Shown here: in pieces, positions 1 to 6,040 of the stretch
Layout of the letters: the number at the start of each line of letters is the position of its first letter
Position numbering within the stretch: position 1 is the first letter of the stretch
From: Gammaproteobacteria bacterium
Lineage (GTDB): Bacteria; Pseudomonadota; Gammaproteobacteria; Xanthomonadales; Marinicellaceae
Assembly: GCA_030426065.1 (NCBI GenBank)
Contig: JAUHZH010000032.1
Span: 1-11,158 of the forward strand
Reading direction: 5' to 3'
Length of the DNA stretch: 11,158 nt
Notes under the pieces: generated by a model
What the model was told of the DNA's origin: nothing
What the model saw: only the letters and a program-made list of their open reading frames with translations
The model's database searches: none
Position numbers and translations under genes: made by a program

Positions 1-18
1 GATTGGCAGGTTGTTGAA

Positions 19-990
19 ATGAGCCACAGCCACAAATTATCCGTGGCACCGATGCTGGATTGGACCGATCGCCATTGTCGTTATTTTCACCGTTTGATCT
101 CAGATCAGGTGTTGTTGTACACCGAAATGGTGACGGCTCCGGCCATCCTTTTGGGCGATCGAGACAAGTACATTGGTTTTTCCAAAGAAGAAAGCCCTGT
201 GGCCATCCAACTGGGCGGTTCCAACCCCAAAGAATTGGCCGAATGTGCGCGAATTGCTGAAGATTATGGCTACAACGAAGTCAATTTGAATGTCGGTTGC
301 CCAAGCGATCGGGTTCAGAAAGGGCGATTTGGCGCCTGCTTGATGAAAGAGCCTGAATTGGTGGCCGAATGCATCACGTCCATGCAGCAAGCCGTGGACA
401 TTCCCGTCACGGTCAAATCACGTATTGGTGTTGATGACCAAGAAAGTTATGAAGCGTTTGATCAATTCATTCAAACCGTCAGGGAAACCGGTTGTGACAC
501 CTTCATCGTCCATGCCAGAAAAGCCTACTTGAAAGGACTGAGCCCCAAACAAAACCGCCATGTTCCGCCATTGAAGTATGACTTTCCTTATCGTTTGAAA
601 GCAGCGCATCCCGACTTGACCGTGGTGGTCAACGGCGGCATCAACACAGTGGAAGAAGCCCAAGACCATTGGCAACAAGCCGATGGTGTTATGATTGGCC
701 GGGCTTTCTGGAATGCACCGTGGTTGATTCGAGAGATGCATGATGGGGCTGGCTTCACGCCCATGCAAACAGACCGAGATCAGGTTCTGCAAGCCTACCA
801 AACCTATTGCCAACAGCAAATCGATGAAGGCAAAAGCCTACACTGGTTGATTCGTCCCATTTTGGGCCTGTACCATGGCATGATGGGCAACAAGAAATTC
901 AAATCCTATCTGGTCACCGAAGCGCCCAGAAGGAAAACAGATGTCTCCGTGCTCGCAGAAGCACGTGAATTTGTACAAACCGCAAACTGA
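19..990 (+). CDS. dusA: tRNA-dihydrouridine(20/20a) synthase DusA
   Basis: This is an FMN-dependent enzyme that uses NADPH to reduce uridine to dihydrouridine in the D-loop (positions 20/20a) of tRNAs in the cytoplasm. The 323-residue length is normal for DusA. The N-terminal SVAPMLDWTDRHCRYFHR (residues 8-25) is the DusA signature. The NVGCPSDRVQKGRFGACLM block (91-109) carries the family's active-site cysteine, C94. SRIG (134-137), VHAR (164-167), NGGI (205-208) and IGRA (226-229) are the expected flavin- and phosphate-binding motifs of the TIM barrel. An AGG at 8-10 stands 8 bases before the ATG and supports this start. The next gene begins 10 bases after the stop, so the two are probably co-transcribed. 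The promoter lies outside the window. Confidence 0.97.
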   Translation: MSHSHKLSVAPMLDWTDRHCRYFHRLISDQVLLYTEMVTAPAILLGDRDKYIGFSKEESPVAIQLGGSNPKELAECARIAEDYGYNEVNLNVGCPSDRVQKGRFGACLMKEPELVAECITSMQQAVDIPVTVKSRIGVDDQESYEAFDQFIQTVRETGCDTFIVHARKAYLKGLSPKQNRHVPPLKYDFPYRLKAAHPDLTVVVNGGINTVEEAQDHWQQADGVMIGRAFWNAPWLIREMHDGAGFTPMQTDRDQVLQAYQTYCQQQIDEGKSLHWLIRPILGLYHGMMGNKKFKSYLVTEAPRRKTDVSVLAEAREFVQTAN

Positions 991-1000
991 GAGAACGCAC

Positions 1001-1921
1001 ATGTTAGTGAAAAACATCGCTGACTTTAAAAAAGTCCAAGAACTCAAACAATTCAACATCAAACAAGATGTGGCCATGAAAGCAGCATTCATGGTCAGCC
1101 CTGTTGGTTTTTCTTTGAATGAACAAACAGCACAAGACAATGAATACATGCAGATGGACGCCAAGGTCGATGAAAAACTGGCCATCTATCAACAGATGCA
1201 GTTGGCCAGAACCCTGACGGATTTTGGCATACCCGTATTGACCTTTCCAGGATCTGAAGACACACCCGATGCGGTTTTTCCTAACAATGCTTTCGCCACC
1301 AATCACTACAGTCGTTATATCGTGGGTTCCATGCGCTATCCAAACCGCCAGCTGGAAACTGAACGTCGTGACATCAGAAAGTTTTTTAACAAGGTTTTGG
1401 GTTATGAAGAATATGTGATTGAACACCACCGTGCCATAGCTGAGTTGACCGGTGTGTTGGTGCCAGACCGTGGCCGAAATGTGGGTTTCATTGGCATGAC
1501 CGAGCGTGTGGATGATGCCGGTGCAGTGGAGTTGGATGAAGGTTTTCAGTTGGATTTAACTTTTCAATTTGATTTGGCTGAAGGCGAGTATCACACCAAT
1601 GTGGTGATGGCTTGTTTGGCCAGTGTTGGTTGTGTGATCCACAAAGAGTCGTTCGCTGACCCGGACGTGGTTCAGGCCATTGATGACTTTTATGATGGTC
1701 GAGTCTTGTATTTATCTGATGAAGAGAAGATGGCATTTTGTGGTAATTGTATTTCCATCACTGAACGCGATGTGTTGTTCAGTCAGACGGCATTCGATAC
1801 TTTGTCAGCATCTTCTAAGCGCACTTTGACCAATTGGGGCTTGGATTTGCATGGTGTTGAAGTTTCAGAACTGGAAAAAGCTGGGGGCTCGCTACGCTGC
1901 ATGATCGGCGAAATCTTCTGA
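1001..1921 (+). CDS. Amidinohydrolase of the dimethylarginine/citrulline hydrolase (DDAH/CtlX-like) family
   Basis: This is a 306-residue enzyme of the arginine deiminase/amidinotransferase fold. Members attack a guanidinium or ureido carbon through a cysteine. Visible motifs are DAVFPNNAFAT (90-100, the conserved acidic/Asn substrate loop), TGVLVPDR (150-157), EGEYHTNVV (194-202, catalytic H198) and GGSLRCMIGEIF at the very end (C300 is the likely nucleophile). The substrate cannot be read from sequence; arginine derivatives, citrulline or a related compound are possible. The reading frame is open further upstream, to 941 inside dusA. I chose the ATG at 1001 because a GAGAG lies 7 bases before it and the extra residues look like dusA out of frame. 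It follows dusA by 10 bases, so an operon is likely. The TGA stop lies in the first arm of a repeat, and the protein ends only six residues after the catalytic Cys, so a few terminal residues may have been clipped. Confidence 0.85.
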   Translation: MLVKNIADFKKVQELKQFNIKQDVAMKAAFMVSPVGFSLNEQTAQDNEYMQMDAKVDEKLAIYQQMQLARTLTDFGIPVLTFPGSEDTPDAVFPNNAFATNHYSRYIVGSMRYPNRQLETERRDIRKFFNKVLGYEEYVIEHHRAIAELTGVLVPDRGRNVGFIGMTERVDDAGAVELDEGFQLDLTFQFDLAEGEYHTNVVMACLASVGCVIHKESFADPDVVQAIDDFYDGRVLYLSDEEKMAFCGNCISITERDVLFSQTAFDTLSASSKRTLTNWGLDLHGVEVSELEKAGGSLRCMIGEIF

Positions 1922-2096
1922 CGAAAAATCTGGGAGCGAATCTCTGCGTTGGCTCTGGAATTTAAGGCCCATCACGTACGGTCGTACGCTCAGGGCCATT
2001 AAATTCCAAAGCCGCCTTGATCTTCACACCCAGATTTTCCGTCAGCGAGCTGACTCAAAATTTGGTTTTTTAGACTCGTTGGCTTCGCCAACATCG
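1919..2096. repeat. Copy 1 of a tandem hairpin-forming repeat
   Basis: This is the first of two direct copies (partner 2154-2319, offset 222-223 bases). It folds on itself at several levels. The outer arms are aaaatctggg (1925-1934) and cccagatttt (2029-2038), extendable outwards as tgacg/cgtca. A middle stem pairs tggaatttaa+ggccc (1956-1970) with gggcc+ttaaattcca (1993-2008), with one bulged A at 1998. A ggct/agcc helix (1951-1954 with 2010-2013) continues it. The inner hairpin is cgtac/gtacg (1975-1979, 1984-1988) with loop ggtc. A separate small hairpin, gttggc-ttc-gccaac (2078-2092), and gtcag/ctgac (2041-2054) follow. The outer arm includes the stop codon of the preceding gene. It could be a non-autonomous mobile element, an RNA structure or a transcript 3'-end structure; the family is not recognised. 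Confidence 0.8.
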
Positions 2097-2153
2097 TCGG
2101 ACGAATGTCTGTTTTGACCTTCCGCCCCAAACTGCCCCTCAGTAAACTGTGTT

Positions 2154-2319
2154 GGGGAGCGAATCTCGGCGTTGTCGGCTTTTTTTGATGCCATCACGTA
2201 CAGTCGTACGCTCAGGCATTCAAAAGAATGCCTGAGCCTTGATCTTCACACTCAGATTTTCCGTCACCGAGCTGACTCAATTTCTGGGTTTCATGGGCTC
2301 GTTGGCTTCGCCAACATCG
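2154..2319. repeat. Copy 2 of the tandem hairpin-forming repeat
   Basis: The segments gagcgaatctc, the core catcacgtac-agtc-gtacgctcag, ccttgatcttcacac, cagattttccgtca, gagctgactca and ctcgttggcttcgccaacat match copy 1 in the same order. The middle stem has changed on both sides but still pairs: ttttg+atgcc (2183-2192) with ggcat+caaaa (2215-2225). One base, T2220, is bulged at the same place, 5 bp out from the inner end of the stem. The ggct/agcc helix is retained (2177-2180 with 2235-2238). A competing perfect 11-bp hairpin, ctcaggcattc-aaaa-gaatgcctgag (2211-2236), exists only in this copy. The outermost arm is lost on the left side, where ttgggg replaces aaaatctggg, so this copy looks partly decayed. 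The final hairpin gttggc/gccaac is at 2301-2315. Confidence 0.8.
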
Positions 2320-2696
2320 CCACCTGTCCACCGTCATTATTCACATCATCCCTGATGTTCACCTGCTTCCCAGGTTGGCATGAAAATACTTTCCTGAATT
2401 ATTTTTACGGCCGAGCCTTAGGTCAGGCAATGAAATTGTTGCGGTTTGAACTGGTTCAAGAAGTGACACTGGCATGCCGTTGACCGTGAGTGCAGGAATC
2501 ACTGCGTTGGATTTGATTGTTGGACCGGTTGTGCAATGTGGTTTTACAGTGAGGTAAAGCAAGACTGTTAGTTCACAATCAAATTGAATAAAGCCACTGC
2601 GAAGGTTTAGAATGATTGTAAGCAAGCCGCCTTTTTTATTGTATTAAAATGAGGCAGGCTGGAAATTCTTGAAAAACAACCAAGTGGTCTGGTTCT
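2320..2696. other. Intergenic region without a convincing gene
   Basis: This is 377 bases between the tandem repeats and the lipoprotein gene. Open frames exist on both strands (for example a minus-strand one at 2359-2625), but they lack a ribosome binding site and any recognisable motif, and the plus-strand one runs through the repeat. An AT-rich stretch around 2630-2650 (tttttattgtattaaaat) could hold a promoter for the downstream gene, but no well-spaced -35/-10 pair stands out. No RNA gene or terminator is seen. Confidence 0.5.
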
Positions 2697-3689
2697 ATGT
2701 TTGTATATAAAAATATCAAATCAAGCAACATGAGTGCTTTTCTTGCCCTCTTGATTTTCTCATTGGGGTTGACTGCTTGTGTGCAAAAACACAGCAAAAA
2801 CACATTCAAGGTCATGGCGGGATCACTTGATTGTAAGATTGAGCAAATGTCGGACCAAAACTTCCGCGAATTCCAGCACATGGGTGTGAGTGCAGACGGG
2901 AAATGGATGTCTGTTGGTTGGGATCAGGGAAAGGACTCAGAAGGCAAGCACACACGAGGTGCCTACATCCTCAATTTAGACACGGGTGAAAAAATTGAAT
3001 TGGCAGCGCCCATCAATCACAATTCGAGCTACGCTCCTGATGGATCGATGCTGGTAGGAGCTCACTATACGCCAGACGGTAAAACGGAAATATTTGAGTA
3101 TCATCTGGCAACAGGAAGGGTCGGTGTGATTGCGCCGGATCCAAATTGGGATTTCAAGCCCAGTTATGCACCAGATGGTCTTTCAATCGTTTTTAATTCT
3201 TACCGTTCGGGAAATTCTGAAGTCTATGTTTACAACCGATTGGATCAAACTCTGAAACAAATCACCCATCACGAAAACTACGATGCGCATGGAGAATTTT
3301 CTCCTGATGGAAGCAAGATTTTATTCCATCGTCAGGTCAAGAAAATAGACGAAGGGTTGTATGACTTTGATTTGTACAGCCATGATTTGGAAACGGGTAC
3401 GGAAACTCGTTTAACTTCCACTTCACAAGAAGAAAGTTATGGGTCATGGGGGCCAGATGGGCAATCATTGGTGTTCAGTTTCAATCACAAAGGTGTTGCT
3501 GGGAAAGCCGCTCTTTTTATCAGGGAACCAGATGGTGGACTTTCTCAATTGACAAGCGGTGAATGGCACGATAGCTACGCATACTGGATGCGCGACGGCA
3601 GCTACATTTATTTCAATTCAGATCGAAGTGGGACTTCTGAAATTTATCGAATGGAAATGTCAGGTTCTGAATGTGTTAAAACAGGGTAA
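2697..3689 (+). CDS. Putative lipoprotein with TolB-like (PD40) beta-propeller
   Basis: This 330-residue exported protein has a lipoprotein signal: charged n-region (K5, K8), hydrophobic core, and lipobox LTAC with the lipidated Cys at residue 28. The rest is built from repeated xxPDGxxIxF units of the PD40/WD40-like propeller found in TolB and periplasmic peptidases. Units lie near 65-75 (SADGKW), 111-121 (SYAPDGSML), 156-167 (SYAPDGLSIVF), 200-210 (FSPDGSKILF), 250-260 (WGPDGQSLVF) and 297-306 (MRDGSYIYF), suggesting about six blades. There is no catalytic domain, so a binding or scaffolding role in the periplasm is inferred. An internal ATG at 2730 could also start it. I prefer 2697 because it supplies the positive n-region that the shorter form lacks, although neither start has a clear ribosome binding site. 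It is not TolB itself: the N-terminal TolB domain and pal/tol neighbours are missing. Confidence 0.8.
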   Translation: MFVYKNIKSSNMSAFLALLIFSLGLTACVQKHSKNTFKVMAGSLDCKIEQMSDQNFREFQHMGVSADGKWMSVGWDQGKDSEGKHTRGAYILNLDTGEKIELAAPINHNSSYAPDGSMLVGAHYTPDGKTEIFEYHLATGRVGVIAPDPNWDFKPSYAPDGLSIVFNSYRSGNSEVYVYNRLDQTLKQITHHENYDAHGEFSPDGSKILFHRQVKKIDEGLYDFDLYSHDLETGTETRLTSTSQEESYGSWGPDGQSLVFSFNHKGVAGKAALFIREPDGGLSQLTSGEWHDSYAYWMRDGSYIYFNSDRSGTSEIYRMEMSGSECVKTG

Positions 3690-3706
3690 CATCCGCAGTT
3701 CAACGC

Positions 3707-3721
3707 GCGCTAAAGAAGCGC
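3707..3721 (+). terminator. Weak hairpin after the propeller lipoprotein gene
   Basis: A gcgct stem (3707-3711) pairs with agcgc (3717-3721) around an AAAGA loop, 18 bases after the stop codon. No T-run follows, so it is at best a weak or factor-assisted end, or a 3' stabilising structure. Confidence 0.25.
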
Positions 3722-3805
3722 TGATTGTTGTGTGAACAAGCAAATGGAAAAGTTTTTGAAGCGAATGGAATGCAATCACAACTTACAGAGTAAGGGAAGC
3801 TGACA

Positions 3806-4066
3806 GTGGTGGATTGGGTGCCATTGTTGACTGGTTTGTCGGTGTGGTTTTTGCTTTGGCATGTGTTGTATGTCAAATCGCTCAAGTCACATAGTGGGTT
3901 GGTTGCGGTGGTTTTTGTGTTTCATTTTCTTTTGATGTGGCTGGTCATTGCTTTGTTGCTTTACTGGGTCATGTTGCGTTCATCATTGTTGTTTGGGTTG
4001 TTGTCCTTGTTGGTTGTGGTTCAATGGGGCTATTGGCTGCGACGAAATTCAAATTCATCGAACTGA
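3806..4066 (+). CDS. Small hydrophobic three-TM membrane protein
   Basis: This 86-residue protein is not recognised as a family member. It is almost entirely hydrophobic, with three likely membrane helices near residues 7-25, 31-55 and 58-78. Short charged connectors (KSLKSH around 24-29) and a basic, polar tail (RRNSNSSN) suggest a cytoplasmic C-terminus by the positive-inside rule. Start: GTG at 3806, followed by a second GTG, with AAGGGA (3792-3797) 8 bases upstream. Nine bases separate its stop from the grpB-family gene, whose ribosome binding site GAGGTGAG overlaps this stop codon. The two genes are therefore probably one transcription unit. Function unknown. Confidence 0.7.
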   Translation: MVDWVPLLTGLSVWFLLWHVLYVKSLKSHSGLVAVVFVFHFLLMWLVIALLLYWVMLRSSLLFGLLSLLVVVQWGYWLRRNSNSSN

Positions 4067-4075
4067 GGTGAGTGA

Positions 4076-4588
4076 ATGAGCAGCCAAAGAAGTTATTTGG
4101 TTCCTTATGATCCCAATTGGCCACAGGATTTTCAAAAAGTGGCAACAGAAATTCAGTCAGTTTTGGGAGGTGCAATCGAGCTTCACCACATGGGATCTAC
4201 CGCGATTCCAGGACTGGTGGCCAAAGACTGCATCGATGTGTTGGGTGTGGTGGATGATTTTTCAGTCGTCACTTGCAAAACCGAGGCATTGGCATCGGTG
4301 GGTTATCAATTCAGAGGGGCCTATGGCATTGAAGGTCGGGCTTATTTTGTTAAACCTTACAGGAAAGTCCACTGGCATGTGTACCCCAAAGGCCACCCTC
4401 AAGTGGACCGACAGTTGCGTTTTGTTCAAATAATGAATGGCAATCCGGCCTTGGTGACCGAGTTGAATCGTCTTAAAAAGGATTTGCTGAAACAGTTTCC
4501 TAATGACAAAAATGCTTATCAGCACAGCAAAGCAGCGTTCTATGATAAGGTGTTGGTATTGAACCCAATGTCCCAAACACATGAATGA
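4076..4588 (+). CDS. GrpB family protein (UPF0157)
   Basis: This 170-residue protein matches the GrpB/UPF0157 family, which has a nucleotidyltransferase-like fold and is sometimes fused to dephospho-CoA kinase. Its biochemical role is not settled. Diagnostic features are the N-terminal LVPYDPNWP (8-16), the signature HHMGSTAIPGLVAKDCIDVL (37-56), YQFRGAYGIEGRAYFVK (77-93), HWHVYP (99-104) and the C-terminal NAYQHSKAAFYDKVL (146-160). The length is typical for stand-alone members. GAGGTGAG lies immediately upstream and decides the ATG at 4076. Its last 8 bases overlap the next gene (ATGAATGA), which suggests translational coupling. Confidence 0.92.
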   Translation: MSSQRSYLVPYDPNWPQDFQKVATEIQSVLGGAIELHHMGSTAIPGLVAKDCIDVLGVVDDFSVVTCKTEALASVGYQFRGAYGIEGRAYFVKPYRKVHWHVYPKGHPQVDRQLRFVQIMNGNPALVTELNRLKKDLLKQFPNDKNAYQHSKAAFYDKVLVLNPMSQTHE

Positions 4589-5003
4589 CACAAGTTTATT
4601 GATTGGTATCATTTTGGCGTTTTGCGTCTTGTTCCCATTGTTGTGGTTTGGCGTGACGCGCTTGCTCAAAAAAGTGGCCGGTACCGATCAGGCAGTGGAT
4701 GTGTCTGTTTTGGGTGATAAAGTGGCTGACTTGGGTTCGGGTTCGGCACGCATCAATGGCATCAACCACAACCATTGCCTCTCCATGACCCAATACCAGC
4801 ATGGTGTGATTCTGTCGGTATCTGGGTTGTTTGGAGGTGGTCAGAAAGTGCTGTTATTTAAAGACATCATGTCCATCAAAGCCAAGCGGTATTTTATTTT
4901 GGGTCAGCAAGTGATCATCCGACTGGCTGGTGGTGAAAAAATTTCATTGTATGGCCGATTGGCTGCACAATGGAAAACTAACGTCGACATGCCATCTGAA
5001 TAG
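4581..5003 (+). CDS. Membrane-anchored protein of unknown function
   Basis: This 140-residue protein has one N-terminal membrane helix (about 6-28) followed by a basic LLKK stop-transfer. Residues 35-130 form a soluble domain rich in beta-type sequence (GVILSVSGLFGGGQKVLLFKDI; YFILGQQVIIRLAGGEKISLYG). The two repeated strand-turn-strand stretches recall a small PH-like or beta-barrel domain, but this is a guess and no family is recognised. It begins inside the grpB-family gene, overlapping by 8 bases (ATGAATGA). It has no ribosome binding site of its own, so it is probably translated by coupling. It may act with the three-TM protein at 3806-4066 and the GrpB protein; nothing in the sequence says how. 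Confidence 0.7.
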   Translation: MNDTSLLIGIILAFCVLFPLLWFGVTRLLKKVAGTDQAVDVSVLGDKVADLGSGSARINGINHNHCLSMTQYQHGVILSVSGLFGGGQKVLLFKDIMSIKAKRYFILGQQVIIRLAGGEKISLYGRLAAQWKTNVDMPSE

Positions 5004-5049
5004 GTAAGGAACCGAGGCGTGATTCCGTTGTCTCATTTCGATAGGCATT

Positions 5050-5053
5050 GGAG
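5050..5053 (+). promoter_or_regulatory. Ribosome binding site deciding the aldo/keto reductase start
   Basis: GGAG at 5050-5053 is spaced 9 bases from the ATG at 5063. It overlaps the alternative in-frame TTG at 5048, so translation should begin at 5063. Confidence 0.6.
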
Positions 5054-5062
5054 TCACCACTG

Positions 5063-5971
5063 ATGAAAAGAAGGCAGTTCAATCAAACCCTGTTGGCCAG
5101 TTCGGCATTTCCTTGGATGATGAAGGCGCAAGCCGACGTATCCAATCAAACCCTCAAAACGATTCCGTCGACAGGCGAGTCCATTCCTGCTGTGGGCATG
5201 GGGACTTGGATCACCTTTGATCATGACCCGGATGCGGTTGATGTGACGCGATTACAACAGGTGTTACTGACTTTTTTTGCCTCAGGTGGGCAATTGATTG
5301 ATTCATCTCCGATGTATGGCTTTGCTCAGAAACTGTTGGGGCGTTTGTTACCCCAAGTGGGGGATGAAAAATTATTCTCAGCGACCAAAGTTTGGGTGCC
5401 GGGTCAATCCACTGGCATCAAGCAGATGGACACTTCGATGGAATTGTGGGGCCTTTCAAAAATGGATTTGATACAAGTACACAATTTGATGGATTGGCAG
5501 GCACACTTGGACACTTTGAAGCAGTGGAAAAGCAATGGCAAAATCCGCTACCTCGGTGTCACCACATCCCATGGACGACGTCATAGCGATTTGATTCACA
5601 TCATGAACAACCATCCTTTGGATTTTGTTCAGTTCAGTTACAACATCATCGACCGAGCGGCCGAACAGCGGTTGTTGCCACTGGCGGCAGACAAGGGCAT
5701 GGCCGTGATCATCAATCGACCGTTTCAAACCGGCGGCTTGTTCAGTCGAGTCCGACACAAGCCACTGGCCAAAGCGGCTCATGATTTGGCTTGTCGCTCA
5801 TGGGCACAGCTGTTTTTGAAGTTTGTCATTTCGCATCCGTCTGTCACCTGTGCCATTCCAGCGACCAGCAACCCAGATCACATGAAAGAAAACATGGCGG
5901 TTTTGAAACAACCTTTGTGGTCGCCTGAAGAACGTGCTGAAGCGGTGAAGATTTTTGAAAAGAGCTTATAA
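5063..5971 (+). CDS. Aldo/keto reductase with a twin-arginine-like signal
   Basis: This 302-residue aldo/keto reductase fold protein should reduce carbonyls or oxidise alcohols with NAD(P)H. The family's tetrad is visible: D80 and Y85 in LIDSSPMYG, K109 in ATKV and H140 in IQVHN. LGVTTSHG (164-171), the QFSYN strand (190-194), INRPFQTGG (217-225) and AIPATSNPDH (264-273) follow as in the family. The N-terminus MKRRQFNQTLLASSAFPWMM resembles a Tat signal (RRxF followed by a hydrophobic stretch and an AQA cleavage site near 22-24), so the enzyme is probably exported folded with its cofactor. The substrate is not evident. The frame opens at a TTG at 5048, but ATG 5063 has a well-placed GGAG and makes the signal start correctly. 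It is separated by 59 bases from the preceding gene. Confidence 0.88.
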   Translation: MKRRQFNQTLLASSAFPWMMKAQADVSNQTLKTIPSTGESIPAVGMGTWITFDHDPDAVDVTRLQQVLLTFFASGGQLIDSSPMYGFAQKLLGRLLPQVGDEKLFSATKVWVPGQSTGIKQMDTSMELWGLSKMDLIQVHNLMDWQAHLDTLKQWKSNGKIRYLGVTTSHGRRHSDLIHIMNNHPLDFVQFSYNIIDRAAEQRLLPLAADKGMAVIINRPFQTGGLFSRVRHKPLAKAAHDLACRSWAQLFLKFVISHPSVTCAIPATSNPDHMKENMAVLKQPLWSPEERAEAVKIFEKSL

Positions 5972-5972
5972 T

Positions 5973-5988
5973 ATTAGTCATTACTAAT
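5973..5988. promoter_or_regulatory. Palindrome between aldo/keto reductase and class V enzyme genes
   Basis: attagt-catt-actaat is a perfect 6-bp inverted repeat with a 4-base spacer, directly after the stop of the reductase gene and 52 bases before the next ATG. It may be an operator or part of the promoter for the following gene. It is AT-rich and has no T-run, so a terminator is less likely. The regulator is unknown. Confidence 0.35.
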
Positions 5989-6040
5989 GTCATTGTTTTG
6001 ATAACCTGTTAAACTGTGCGTTTTTTACTCGCTGCTTGTC

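Noticed and set aside
941..1000. Longer start for the amidinohydrolase inside dusA
   Set aside because: The 20 extra residues are dusA read in another frame, and the ATG at 1001 has a suitable GAGAG before it.
1488..1736. Minus-strand 82-residue His/Pro-rich open frame
   Set aside because: It lies wholly inside the amidinohydrolase gene, has low-complexity composition and no ribosome binding site.
1919..2319. Tandem repeats as a CRISPR array
   Set aside because: There are only two copies of about 165 bases with internal foldbacks; the size and architecture do not fit CRISPR repeats and spacers.
2172..2483. Plus-strand 103-residue open frame
   Set aside because: Most of it is repeat copy 2, and no domain or ribosome binding site is seen.
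2359..2625. Minus-strand 88-residue open frame
   Set aside because: No recognisable motif, no ribosome binding site; possibly a remnant, but nothing supports it.
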